Position numbers and translations under genes: made by a program. DNA of 64,000 nucleotides, from the NCBI GenBank assembly GCA_038131165.1, contig JAYPOZ010000015.1, positions 1 through 64,000 on the forward strand, read 5' to 3'. The DNA is from UBA6544 sp038131165. Lineage in GTDB: Bacteria > Pseudomonadota > Alphaproteobacteria > UBA8366. Shown piece after piece: positions 52,276 through 61,472 of this stretch. A model generated the notes under the pieces. The model ran no database searches and was not told where the DNA came from. It saw only the letters and a list, made by a program, of their open reading frames with translations. The first letter of the stretch is position 1. The number at the start of each line of letters is the position of its first letter.

Positions 52276-52842
52276 TCAGCGTTTCGCGAGTTTCTCCGCC
52301 ATCGCCGCGCCGAAGGCCTCCGCCGTCGCGCCGACGGTCTCGACCGCGCGCTCCAGCATGCAGTCGCGCCCGCAGCTCTTCTCCACGTCGTGCCGCTTGC
52401 GGCTGTGGTGCTCGTGCCGGGCGACGACCTTGCCGAGGGCGACGTCGCGGGCCTCTCCGTCGATCCAGAGCTTGAAACTGTTGCCCTTGGCGCCTCGATG
52501 CATGGTGGTGTAAATGCGCACCCCCAAAACCACGGAAATCGGGCTCGTCGCGTTCCGGGCGGCTTCCACCGCCAGCGCCATGTTGCGCTCGATCTTCCCG
52601 CCCAGGCGGCGCGCGGAGGGAATCTCCGAGACCGCGCGCGCCTGCAGGCCCCGGCGGCGCAGCTGGTCGGCGATTTTCGCATAGGCGTTCCGGAAAATGT
52701 CGCTGTCCGCCGCCACGCTGCTGGGATCGCGATGATCGGCGACGACCATCACCGTGCGGGTCTGGGCGCTGAGCGTGTGCGGCGCGGCCGCGGCGAGGGC
52801 CGCAAGCGCGGCGATGCAAACCAGTCGAAGCAGGACGGCCAT
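52276..52842 (-). CDS. Exported protein of unknown function
   Basis: 188 aa. N-terminal signal peptide (LLRLVCIAALAALAAAAPHTLSAQ, likely cleaved near SAQ), mature protein with two Cys (SCGRDCML) that may form a disulfide. ADSDIFRNAYAKIADQLRRRG and NATSPISVVLGVRIY suggest a LPP20- or peptidoglycan-associated periplasmic fold but I cannot assign it. GGGAGG precedes ATG 52842. Converges with the MaoC gene. Confidence 0.65.
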   Translation of the reverse strand: MAVLLRLVCIAALAALAAAAPHTLSAQTRTVMVVADHRDPSSVAADSDIFRNAYAKIADQLRRRGLQARAVSEIPSARRLGGKIERNMALAVEAARNATSPISVVLGVRIYTTMHRGAKGNSFKLWIDGEARDVALGKVVARHEHHSRKRHDVEKSCGRDCMLERAVETVGATAEAFGAAMAEKLAKR

Positions 52843-52967
52843 GTGATTCCCTCCCAAGGAACGGCTCCATGATACCCAGATACCGCTAAATGGCTCAACA
52901 ACGGATATAGACCGATGCCCGACGGCTTACATCAAAGAGAGCCAGAACCTCACGGGAGTGCCCCGCA

Positions 52968-53849
52968 ATGACGATAGAAATCCGGCCGCTCACCCCGGTT
53001 TTCGGGGCGCGGGTGACGGGCCTGTCGGTCCGCGACGGCCTGGCGGAGGCGGATGTCGCCGCGCTCGACCGCGCGCTCGACGAATTCTCGGTGCTGCACC
53101 TTCCCGGCCAACCGGTGACGGACGAAGAGCAGGTCGCCTTCACCGCCCGCTTCGGCCCGCTCGAGGAAACGCTGCCCGGGGCCGTCGGAGCCGGGTCCAA
53201 GGTCGCGCGCATGTCGAACTATCTGCCGGACGGGACGTTGAAGGACCCGAACGGGCAGTCCGCCCTGTTCACCCGGGCGAACAATTTCTGGCACACGGAC
53301 AGTTCCTTCAAGCCGGTGCCGGCCCGCGCCTCGATGATGTCGGCGCGCGAGGTGGCGACGACGGGGGGCGATACGGAATTCGCCTCGACCCGCGCCGCCT
53401 ACGAGGCTCTGGCGCCGGCGATGAAAGCGAAGGTCGAGGGGCTAATCGCGTATCACGACATCGCGCATTCCCGGCTCAAACTGTCGCCCGATGCGGTGAC
53501 AGCGGAGCAGCGGGCGAAAATGCCGCCGGTCCCGCAGGCGCTGGTGCGGACCAATCCGCGGACCGGGCGGAAATCGCTGCTGGTCGGCAGCCATATTTGC
53601 CGGATCGAGGGGATGGCGGACGACGAGGCCGAGGCGCTCAACGCCGAACTGGTCGCCCTCGCCACGCGGCCCGGGCATACCTACCGGCACAAATGGACGG
53701 CGGGCGACATCGTCGTCTGGGACAACCGCGCGGTCCTGCACCGGGGCCTGCCCTACGACGAGGTGGCCGACCGCCGCCTGATGATCCGCACGACCCTGGC
53801 CGGCGCCGGGCCGACGGTGATCGACGGCGTGATCCAGCCCGGGGCGTAA
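52968..53849 (+). CDS. TauD/TfdA-family Fe(II)/2-oxoglutarate dioxygenase
   Basis: 293 aa. Iron ligands: HxD in NNFWHTDSSFKP and the distal His in DNRAVLHRGLPYD; 2-oxoglutarate Arg in RRLMIRTTL. Family members open C-S or C-O bonds of taurine, alkyl sulfates or 2,4-D. Start ATG 52968 follows GGGAG. Its TRAP neighbour downstream is on the opposite strand. Substrate unknown. Confidence 0.92.
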   Translation: MTIEIRPLTPVFGARVTGLSVRDGLAEADVAALDRALDEFSVLHLPGQPVTDEEQVAFTARFGPLEETLPGAVGAGSKVARMSNYLPDGTLKDPNGQSALFTRANNFWHTDSSFKPVPARASMMSAREVATTGGDTEFASTRAAYEALAPAMKAKVEGLIAYHDIAHSRLKLSPDAVTAEQRAKMPPVPQALVRTNPRTGRKSLLVGSHICRIEGMADDEAEALNAELVALATRPGHTYRHKWTAGDIVVWDNRAVLHRGLPYDEVADRRLMIRTTLAGAGPTVIDGVIQPGA

Positions 53850-53884
53850 TCCGGGGGCGTTAGCCTGAAGGGCGTGGGCCGCCG

Positions 53885-55771
53885 TCAGTCCGGGACGCGG
53901 ACCGGCTCCGGCGCCGCGCCATGGGGATCGGGGCGCGCGATCAGCAGTTGCATCGCGCCGATCAGGGCGATGAGGCCCGTGCCGATTATGTCCGTCGTCA
54001 GCCCCGGCTTGATCAGGGTAAAGGCCGCCGCGATGAGCAAGGCTCGCTCGAGCATGTTCGCGCGCCGCAGAAAGTAGCCGTGTAGCCCCGCGGCAAGGCA
54101 CGAGACGCCGACCACGGAGGTGACGCAGGCGATGGCGACGGTCACGGGCTCGCCGATGAGCAGCAGCGAAGGCCCGTAGACGAACATGAAGGGAATGATA
54201 TAGCCGGTCGCGGCCAGTTTCATCGCCGCCCAGCCGCCGTCCCACAGGCCGGCGCCCGAAAGTCCGTTGGCGGCATACAGCGTGATCGCCACCGGCGGCG
54301 TGATCGCGGAAAGGATGGCGAAATAGAAAACGAACATATGGGCCGCCTCAAGCGCGACGCCGAGCTTGATCAGCGCCGGGACCAGCAGGGCCACCTGCAC
54401 GATATAGGCCGGCGTCGTCGGCAGTCCCATGCCGAGGATGATGCCGGCGAACGCTGTCAGGATCAGCGCCAGCAGCAGGGTGTCCTGCGACAGCTGGATG
54501 ACGAAGGTGGTGAACTCGATGCCGATGCCGCTCAGCGAGATGATGCCGATCACGATGCCCGAGCACGCGGTCGCGGTCGCGACCTGCAGGGAATTGCGGA
54601 TGCCGTCGATGATCGCTTCGTAGATCAGGCGAATGGACATCTCATGCCGGGTCGACTTGCGCATCAGCGTCACCGGAATGACCGACAGCAGGCCGAGGGT
54701 CGCCGCATAAGGCGCGCTGTATCCGGCGACGAGAATGGCGACGATGACGACGAGCGGCAGGAACTGATGGCCGCGATCGCGCAGCACCCGGCCCATTTCC
54801 GGCAGGTCGGCGCGCGGCAGCCCCTTGAGGCCGATGCGTTTCGCCTCGAAATGCACGGCGACGAAGACGGCGAGGAAGTAAAGCAGCGCCGGCAGAATGG
54901 CGATGCCGATGACCGTCAGATAACTAACCGCCATGAACTCGGCCATGACGAAGGCGGCGGCGCCCATGATCGGCGGCATGATCTGCCCGCCGGTGGATGC
55001 GACCGCTTCGACGGCACCGGCGAAGGCGGGTCGGTAGCCGATCTTCTTCATCATCGGGATCGTGAAGGTGCCGGTGGTCATGACATTGGCGGTCGAACTG
55101 CCGGAGATCGTGCCGAACATGGCGCTCGTCATGCAGGCAACCTTGGCCGGTCCGCCCGCGGTGTGACCGGCGAGGGCAAGGGCGAAATCCATGAACAGTT
55201 TGCCGGTGCCGGATTTCTCGACCAACGAGCCGAAGACGATGAACAGCACGAGATAGGTCGCCGAGACGTTCAGCGGAATGCCGAAGATGCCTTCCGTCGT
55301 CAGGTACATCTGGTCGATCAGTTCGCCCGGCCGCAGGTTCGCGGCGAAGATGCCGTAAGCCAGGAACAGCAACGCCGTAATCGGGAGCGCAAGCCCGACA
55401 ATCCGGCGCGTCGACTCGAGGACGAGGACAATAATGGTGACGCCGAGAAACGCATCGATTGGTTTCAGCGCGTCGACATAGGCAAAACGGGTCAGGACGT
55501 ATTCATGCTCCAGAAACAGGTAGCCTATCACCGCGATCGACCCCGCGATCATCGCGGTGTCTATGACCGCGCCGATGGTCGCTTTGCCGCGAGACCCGTC
55601 GCGCAGGACTGGAAACCAGAGGAACGTCAGGACGAGCGCGAAGAGGAGGTGCGTGCCACGGAAATGGAACACCTCGGGCGCGCCGACGGCGACGACCCAA
55701 AAATGAAACGCCATCATGCAAAGCGCTATGGCGGAAGGAATCCAAATGCCGAGCTTTCCGTTCCCCAACAT
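53885..55771 (-). CDS. TAXI-TRAP transporter fused permease (DctQM type)
   Basis: 628 aa with many hydrophobic helices. Small- and large-permease parts are fused, as in TAXI TRAP systems: TIGAVIDTAMIAGSIAVIGYLF in the N-terminal part and the conserved GLPTTPAYIVQVALLVP in the M part. Together with the binding protein at 55871 it imports a carboxylate using the Na+ gradient. The start ATG 55771 follows GGAG-like bases. A strong hairpin separates it from the binding-protein gene. Confidence 0.92.
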   Translation of the reverse strand: MLGNGKLGIWIPSAIALCMMAFHFWVVAVGAPEVFHFRGTHLLFALVLTFLWFPVLRDGSRGKATIGAVIDTAMIAGSIAVIGYLFLEHEYVLTRFAYVDALKPIDAFLGVTIIVLVLESTRRIVGLALPITALLFLAYGIFAANLRPGELIDQMYLTTEGIFGIPLNVSATYLVLFIVFGSLVEKSGTGKLFMDFALALAGHTAGGPAKVACMTSAMFGTISGSSTANVMTTGTFTIPMMKKIGYRPAFAGAVEAVASTGGQIMPPIMGAAAFVMAEFMAVSYLTVIGIAILPALLYFLAVFVAVHFEAKRIGLKGLPRADLPEMGRVLRDRGHQFLPLVVIVAILVAGYSAPYAATLGLLSVIPVTLMRKSTRHEMSIRLIYEAIIDGIRNSLQVATATACSGIVIGIISLSGIGIEFTTFVIQLSQDTLLLALILTAFAGIILGMGLPTTPAYIVQVALLVPALIKLGVALEAAHMFVFYFAILSAITPPVAITLYAANGLSGAGLWDGGWAAMKLAATGYIIPFMFVYGPSLLLIGEPVTVAIACVTSVVGVSCLAAGLHGYFLRRANMLERALLIAAAFTLIKPGLTTDIIGTGLIALIGAMQLLIARPDPHGAAPEPVRVPD

Positions 55772-55824
55772 GGCGGGGTACTCCTCTTCGCGAATTCGAT
55801 TGAGAACGCATCGTATGAGGGGAA

Positions 55825-55852
55825 GGGGTCCGGTGGCCTTACACCGAACCCC
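55825..55852 (-). promoter_or_regulatory. Intercistronic hairpin between binding protein and permease
   Basis: In the minus transcript 55852-55842 pairs with 55835-55825 as an 11-bp stem (one G-U) and a 6-nt loop. No U run follows. Stem-loops between a transport binding-protein gene and its permease often stabilise the upstream mRNA and give more binding protein than permease. Confidence 0.65.
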
Positions 55853-55870
55853 CGCGTTAAAATTCAGGCG

Positions 55871-56824
55871 TTACAGTGCGCCTGCTTCCTTGTAGGCCTT
55901 GATTGCGCCGGGGTGGAACGGCACGCCGATATCGGTGGCCATGTCCTTGGCGGTCAGCGCGCCGAGCGACTTGACGATCGAGCCCAGATCCTTGCCCCGC
56001 TTGATCATGGCTTTGGTGATCTTGTAGGCAAGGTCTTCCGACACCTTTCCGCAATTCAGGATCAGGTGCGCCGGGAAGCCGGCGATGTTCACCGGTTCGG
56101 TTTGGTTCGGATAGCTGTTCGCTGGAATCGTCAATCGGCCCCATCCCGCGTTCGCGGCCTTCATCTTGCCGAATTGCTCGTCGGTGATCGGCAGAAATTT
56201 GACCTCGCGCGAATTGGTGAGGTCGAGCAGGGAACCGTTCGGCACCGACGTGATGGTCAGCATGGCGACGACCTGTCCGTCCTTCATCATGTTCACGCCG
56301 TCGCTGAGCGATGCGAAATTGACCTTGCCCATGTCCTCGTAGGTGAGGCCGGCGGCCTTCAGTAGGATACGCGCGCCGAGCTCCGTGGTGTTGCCCCGCG
56401 GCAGGGTGACGATGTTCTTGCCCTTGAGGTCGGCCGCGGAGTTTAGCGACTTGTCCGTCGTCGTAACTTGGAAGTAGTTATTGTAGAAGGAGCCCAGATT
56501 GCAGATGTCGGGCAGTTTTTCCTTGAACGGTTCGCGGCCGTTGACCGCGTCGACGGCCGACATGACGAGGCTCCAGCCCATTTCGGCCTTGCCGCCGGAC
56601 ACGCCCTTCAGGTTGATGAGGCCGGCACCCGGACGAATCGTCACGTTCAGGCCCTTTACTTCGTCCTCAAGGATCGTCTTGATGGCGCCGCCCAGCGGGT
56701 ACCAACTGCCGCCGGCGGGTCCGGTCATAAAGGTTATGTCTTCGGCGGAAGCCGAGGTCGTGGTCAGGCCAAACGCGCCGGCAAATGCAATGGCGGCAAC
56801 GGTTATTTGCAGTTTTTTCAGCAT
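55871..56824 (-). CDS. TAXI-family TRAP periplasmic solute-binding protein
   Basis: 317 aa with a signal peptide (KKLQITVAAIAFAGAFGLTTTSASA, cleaved after ASA). TFMTGPAGGSWYPLGGAI is the TAXI-family start of the mature domain, and NIVTLPRGNTTELGARIL is typical. Binds a substrate in the periplasm for the fused permease downstream. GGAGGA precedes ATG 56824. First gene of the transport operon; the upstream 259-nt gap 56825-57083 probably holds its promoter; I see no other feature there. Confidence 0.92.
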   Translation of the reverse strand: MLKKLQITVAAIAFAGAFGLTTTSASAEDITFMTGPAGGSWYPLGGAIKTILEDEVKGLNVTIRPGAGLINLKGVSGGKAEMGWSLVMSAVDAVNGREPFKEKLPDICNLGSFYNNYFQVTTTDKSLNSAADLKGKNIVTLPRGNTTELGARILLKAAGLTYEDMGKVNFASLSDGVNMMKDGQVVAMLTITSVPNGSLLDLTNSREVKFLPITDEQFGKMKAANAGWGRLTIPANSYPNQTEPVNIAGFPAHLILNCGKVSEDLAYKITKAMIKRGKDLGSIVKSLGALTAKDMATDIGVPFHPGAIKAYKEAGAL

Positions 56825-57083
56825 TTTTCCTCCAGGTTCTGTCGCCGCACGCGCCAACCCGGCGCGCCGGTCGACGCAGCGAATAAATCGTTTCGGTTGT
56901 CTCGAACTATGCTCCGAGAATGCTGGTGATAGCAGCGTCGACGGCCTGCCCGGATTCCTGAAGAATTTGCGGGAGACGGTCGGGAGACTGCGTTTCTACG
57001 GCAGCTGTATTCTCTAAAGTCTGAACACGTTATCTCCGACAGAACTGGGCTGCAACGCGAGATTTCAAGTGATCAGAATAGAA

Positions 57084-59276
57084 TTATTCTCTATCCGCCA
57101 GCCTGGATTCTATCTGCCCCAGCGCGGCCAGCGCTTCTGCTGCATCCGGCAGTTCATCGAAGACGGGAATGCCGGCCTTCAGCGCCCGTTCGCGGTAATG
57201 GCGCTTCTTGTCGTCGATCTCCGCCGACCCGTCGGATCGTAGTGCCAGGGCGAAATGGGCCTGTCCCGGATATTTACGGCCGATGTCTACCGCCGCCTGG
57301 AAGAGATTGTCGATCGGGTCGATGTCGCCGCGCCCGACGAAGGCGGCGAGGTTCAGGTGCATGACCACGGCGTCGGGGGCCGCCGTCTCGTAGACGATGT
57401 CGAGGATTTGATTGGCGACCCGGCCTTCCTCCTTCTGAAGGGTGCCGACCGGGGTGTCGATCGGATTGGCGACGCTGGTGCCGGGCGGCAGGCCCAGCGC
57501 TTCCAGGGCCTGGCGGGTGGCGGCCGGGAAAGGTGCAATCTCCAGGCCGCGTTCGGCAAAGAAATCGGTTGCCAGAACGCTCGTCCCGCCGCCGTTGCCG
57601 AACAGAACCACTTTCCGAGTGGGTCGTTTCGGGCGCAATGTCAGCTGCTGGAGCGCCAGCAACGCGTTGACGAACCCGTCGACCGTATCGACCATGGCAG
57701 AGGGGGTTTGCGCACAGAGCGCGGTCCAGGCGGCCATGTTGTCGGCGAGCGCGCCGGTGTGGGACGCCGCCGCCATCCGGCCGAGCTCGGAGCGACCGCC
57801 CTTGAGCAAGACCACCGGTTTTGGCGTCCGGGCGTTGCGCAGCAGCTCGAAGAAACGACGCCCGTCGCCGATGTCCTCCAGGTAGAAGCCGATGATCGAG
57901 GTTTCGGAATCTTCGAGATAAAATTCCAGAAGATCGGCAGGCCCGATATCGGCGCAGTTCCCGACGGTGACGAAACCGCTGAAGCGGAGGCCCCGCCACT
58001 GGCCGCGTTTGATGATGTCGGTGCCGAGGCCGCCGCTCTGCGTCACTACGCCGACGCGGCCGAGGTCCGTCGGCGCGTCCACCGGAAAGGTCACCCTGCC
58101 GCGCGGCGAATAGAGGCCGAGGCAGTTGGGGCCGATAATCCGGCAGCCGGCGCTCTTGGCCTGCGCCAGAAGGTCCGCTTCGAGTGCCACGCCGTCCTCG
58201 ACCTCGCGAAATCCGCTGGAGATCACCTGGGCGAATTTGACGTTGCCTTTCGCGGCCCCGATCATTGCCGGAATGCGGTCCGCGCGCGTTGCGACATAGG
58301 CGTAATCGACGGGTTTCGGCGTCTCCCCGAGGCTCGGATAGGCTTGCAGACCTTCGATCTCCGCCGCGCTCGGATGGATGGGGTAGATTTCCCCTTCGTA
58401 GCCGAAAGCCTTCATGCGGCGGATAAACGTATTGGCGATGATACTGCTCGTTGTCGACGCGCCGACCACGGCGATGGTCTCGGGCGCAAATAGGGGACCA
58501 AAGCGTACCGCGGCCGGTTCGGCGTTCCCGAGGTCGTCGTCTCCGGCTGTGCCGCCATCTGCCGCCAGGAGAATCCGGGCATCGACCGCTGCGGCACCGT
58601 TCGGCGTGACAATCAATGGGTTGATATCGAGTTCGGATATCTCCGAGCCGCGCCGGGTGAGGAGACCGTCGGGGCCGCCGACCCGCATCAGAACATCGAT
58701 GATGGCGGCCCGTGATACCGGTGTCCCGCCACGCGCGCTGTCAAGGATAGCGGCGCTCCTCAGGTCCGATAGCATTGCCTCCGCGTCCCGCTCCGTGATC
58801 GGGCACAGGCGGAAGGCGACGTCCTTGAGGACCTCGACGAAGATGCCGCCAAGGCCGAGCATGATCATGGGGCCGAATTGCGGATCGAGAAGGCCGCCGA
58901 TCACGATCTCGACGCCCGCCGGGGCCATTTCCTCGATCAGGAACCCCTCGACCGTTGTGGCGGAAATGGCGGGCAGACCGATCATCTCCGCGATCGCCGC
59001 CTTCACCGCCGCCGCATCGACGAGACCGAGGCGGACCCCGCCCGCATCGCTCTTGTGCAGAATATCCGGTGCCACGACCTTGATGGCGAAGGGCGGCTGC
59101 AGGCCCTCGATCGCCCGGTCGACCTGGCCGGCATCGATCACCATGGCTGACCGCGGCACCACGATGCCGTATTGCGCGAGCAACGCCTTGCCCTCCGGCT
59201 CGGTGAGGGCGGAGCGTCCGGCGGCGCGGGCGAACTGCAAGATATCGGCATCGTTCACCGAAAGTACCTCCGACAT
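57084..59276 (-). CDS. NDP-forming acyl-CoA synthetase (acetyl-CoA synthetase, ADP-forming type)
   Basis: 730 aa. Order is ATP-grasp domain first (about 1-235, AIKVVAPDILHKSDAGGVRLG), then CoA-binding Rossmann (about 265-395, VVGASTTSSIIANTF), then the ligase core (about 400-720) with VTQSGGLGTDIIKRG and SHTGALADNMAAW. So it is the beta-alpha permuted form. It converts acyl-CoA + ADP + Pi to acid + ATP, or the reverse. It follows the carboxyltransferase gene by 88 nt on the same strand. GGAGGTAC precedes ATG 59276. Confidence 0.9.
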   Translation of the reverse strand: MSEVLSVNDADILQFARAAGRSALTEPEGKALLAQYGIVVPRSAMVIDAGQVDRAIEGLQPPFAIKVVAPDILHKSDAGGVRLGLVDAAAVKAAIAEMIGLPAISATTVEGFLIEEMAPAGVEIVIGGLLDPQFGPMIMLGLGGIFVEVLKDVAFRLCPITERDAEAMLSDLRSAAILDSARGGTPVSRAAIIDVLMRVGGPDGLLTRRGSEISELDINPLIVTPNGAAAVDARILLAADGGTAGDDDLGNAEPAAVRFGPLFAPETIAVVGASTTSSIIANTFIRRMKAFGYEGEIYPIHPSAAEIEGLQAYPSLGETPKPVDYAYVATRADRIPAMIGAAKGNVKFAQVISSGFREVEDGVALEADLLAQAKSAGCRIIGPNCLGLYSPRGRVTFPVDAPTDLGRVGVVTQSGGLGTDIIKRGQWRGLRFSGFVTVGNCADIGPADLLEFYLEDSETSIIGFYLEDIGDGRRFFELLRNARTPKPVVLLKGGRSELGRMAAASHTGALADNMAAWTALCAQTPSAMVDTVDGFVNALLALQQLTLRPKRPTRKVVLFGNGGGTSVLATDFFAERGLEIAPFPAATRQALEALGLPPGTSVANPIDTPVGTLQKEEGRVANQILDIVYETAAPDAVVMHLNLAAFVGRGDIDPIDNLFQAAVDIGRKYPGQAHFALALRSDGSAEIDDKKRHYRERALKAGIPVFDELPDAAEALAALGQIESRLADRE

Positions 59277-59364
59277 GCGTTCGCTACCGCCACGGTCGCG
59301 GCTTTCCGTTTTCCGAGCGCCGGAACGGCATTTCGGCTGTGTAGCGTTATCTCGGGCATCGCGC

Positions 59365-60912
59365 TCAGTAACTCGTCGGCCAGGTGCGCATGTGATGTTC
59401 GCCGATGCCGTTGTTCGTGCGCAGGCGGTAGACGTCGAGCATGCGAATCAAGTAGTCGCGCGTTTCCTGCGGTTTGACGACATTTTGCAACGAGAAGATC
59501 GTGGCCATGTCCCAGACCGTGGAATCCTTCTGGATGTCGGCGACTGCTTCCTCGAAGCCTTCCTCGCCGATGTCGACGCCGTGGACGATGCTGGTCGCGA
59601 AGTTCGGATCCATGAAGCTGACTTCGGCGGTCGGCCAGGCAATCATCTCGTCGTTGTGCCGTCCGCCGCCCATCGCGACATAGGCGCGGCCATAGGCTTT
59701 GCGGCAGATGACGGTGATGCTGGGGACGGTGACCAGACAGGAGGAATTCATGAAGTTCATGATCCAACCGGGCGCGCCCTTGCGCTCGGCCTCGGTGCCG
59801 ACGACGAAGCCGGGGGTATCCATCAGGCGCACCAGCGGAATGTTGAAACTGTCGCACATCACCTGGAAGTCGATGATCTTGCGGCAGGCTTCCTGCGAAA
59901 GCGCGCCGCCGCCGAACTGCGGATTGTTGGCAATGATGCCGACGCTCCTGCCGTTCAGGCGGGCGAGGCCGACCAGACCGGCCTTGCCGAAGCGCGGCTT
60001 GAATTCGAAGAAGCTGTCCTTGTCGACGATGATCTCGACGATCCGGCGCATGTCGTAGACCTGCGCCTGGCGCTCCGGCAGGATGTCGAGGATGCCGTCC
60101 TGCGGTTGCGCGGCATCGGCGGCGGGTTCGACTTCGGGCGGCAGCAGGGTGTTGTTCGCCGGCATGTATGAGAGGAAACGCCGGATTTCGGCCATGGCCT
60201 CCGCGTCGGTGTCGACGAAGCGGTCGATCAGGCCGGTTTGGTCCGCATGGAGCCGCCAGCCGCCCAGTTCCTCCAGATCGACCTTCTCGCCGATCGCCAT
60301 GGAGACGAGACGCGGGCTCGACACCGACATGATCGAGCCTTTCTTCATGACGGCGAAATCGGAGCAGCAGCAGAGCCAGGCAGAGGACCCGAAGGCGGTA
60401 TCGAGGGCCGCGGCAGCCCAAGGCGTATCTCGCATGCGGCGGAATTGGGTCGTGTCGTTCCCCAGCAGGCTGCCCATGCCGCGCGAGCCCATGGCGTCGG
60501 GCAAGCGCGCGCCCGTGGACTCGCCGATATGCACGAAGGGAAAGCCTTTCGCCGTCGCGACGCTGCGGGCATGGCCCATCTTTTTCGAATTGGTGGCGCT
60601 GGTGGACGCACCCTTGACCGTGAAGTCGTTCACGCAGAGGCCGATATCGCGGCCGTCGACNNNNNNNNNNACCTTGGCGAAGCCGACGATCTTGCCGTCG
60701 CGGGGGGTCTGCGCCTCGTCCTCCTTCGAGAGACTGGACGCGCCGAGCAAGCCGGTCTCGATGAAGCTGCCTTCGTCGACCAGGGCTTCCATGCGTTCCC
60801 AGGCGTTCAGTTGCCCTCTGTTGCTGCGCCGGGCGAGCTTCTTCTCGCCGCCCATTGCCCGCGCCTTGGCCCGGCGGGCGTCGAGTTCGCGCAGTATCTC
60901 CTCATGTGCCAT
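59365..60912 (-). CDS. Acyl-CoA carboxyltransferase beta-subunit-like protein with an internal gap
   Basis: About 515 aa with ten N inside. Carboxyltransferase fold of the propionyl/methylcrotonyl-CoA carboxylase and decarboxylase beta type: VKGASTSATNSKKMGHAR, GSRGMGSLLGND, RLVSMAIGEKVDLEELGG, and GIIANNPQFGGGALSQEACRKI in the C-terminal lobe. The N flanks fit as AAGGT and GTCGAC, which join to K-V-D in frame. No biotin carboxylase or biotin-carrier gene adjoins, so it may be a decarboxylase/transcarboxylase or rely on a distant partner. AAGA precedes ATG 60912. Confidence 0.88.
   Translation of the reverse strand: MAHEEILRELDARRAKARAMGGEKKLARRSNRGQLNAWERMEALVDEGSFIETGLLGASSLSKEDEAQTPRDGKIVGFAKXXXXVDGRDIGLCVNDFTVKGASTSATNSKKMGHARSVATAKGFPFVHIGESTGARLPDAMGSRGMGSLLGNDTTQFRRMRDTPWAAAALDTAFGSSAWLCCCSDFAVMKKGSIMSVSSPRLVSMAIGEKVDLEELGGWRLHADQTGLIDRFVDTDAEAMAEIRRFLSYMPANNTLLPPEVEPAADAAQPQDGILDILPERQAQVYDMRRIVEIIVDKDSFFEFKPRFGKAGLVGLARLNGRSVGIIANNPQFGGGALSQEACRKIIDFQVMCDSFNIPLVRLMDTPGFVVGTEAERKGAPGWIMNFMNSSCLVTVPSITVICRKAYGRAYVAMGGGRHNDEMIAWPTAEVSFMDPNFATSIVHGVDIGEEGFEEAVADIQKDSTVWDMATIFSLQNVVKPQETRDYLIRMLDVYRLRTNNGIGEHHMRTWPTSY
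60661..60670. other. Assembly gap (10 N)
   Basis: Ten unresolved bases in the carboxyltransferase gene. The flanks (minus strand AAGGT and GTCGACGGC) overlap by GT and would read K-V-D-G as expected for the family, so the real gap may be zero or slightly negative. Confidence 0.95.
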
Positions 60913-61093
60913 CGATTCTTCCCGGATTGGATCGTCCCGTGCTTCGGTCGTTCAGTCATAGTTATTTCGACAGTCCGCAAGGTCTATCGATATCGATCAT
61001 ATTGTGTCCTTTCGCGGTCATCTTTTGTTAAGAATTGCGGAATACAATCCAAGAAGGTAGATATATATACATTGGCAATCAGGAATTTTTATC

Positions 61094-61456
61094 ATGGCAA
61101 ACGTACTCATCATCGACGACGATTCCGATATTCGCGATTATTTGCGCGTGGTCCTGGAAGGGGCGGGACATTGCGTGACCGCGGCTGGAGACGGTGAGGA
61201 AGGTCTGGCCCTTATGTCCGACGACACCGAGGTTCTGATCACCGATATCCAGATGCCGAAGGTCGAAGGCCTCGATGTGATTTTGCTGACCAAGAAAAGC
61301 CGTCCGCTGCTGCCGATCATCGCAATATCGGGTGCGGGCCCGATCGACGGCGAAATGAATGCCTGGCTCGCCGACAAAACGGGTGCGGACGACATATTCA
61401 CGAAGCCGTTCGAACATACGAAACTTCTCGACTCGATCGATCGGCTGCTTGCCTGA
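61094..61456 (+). CDS. Stand-alone response regulator receiver domain
   Basis: 120 aa CheY-like domain. Acidic pocket in VLIIDDDSD, phospho-acceptor Asp in EVLITDIQMPKVEG, Lys in FTKPFEHTKL. No output domain, so it signals by protein-protein contact. Divergent from the carboxyltransferase gene; its upstream region is AT-rich. Partner kinase not identified nearby (the kinase at 63.7 kb has its own regulator). Confidence 0.92.
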   Translation: MANVLIIDDDSDIRDYLRVVLEGAGHCVTAAGDGEEGLALMSDDTEVLITDIQMPKVEGLDVILLTKKSRPLLPIIAISGAGPIDGEMNAWLADKTGADDIFTKPFEHTKLLDSIDRLLA

Positions 61457-61472
61457 AACGGCCGGCACCGGT

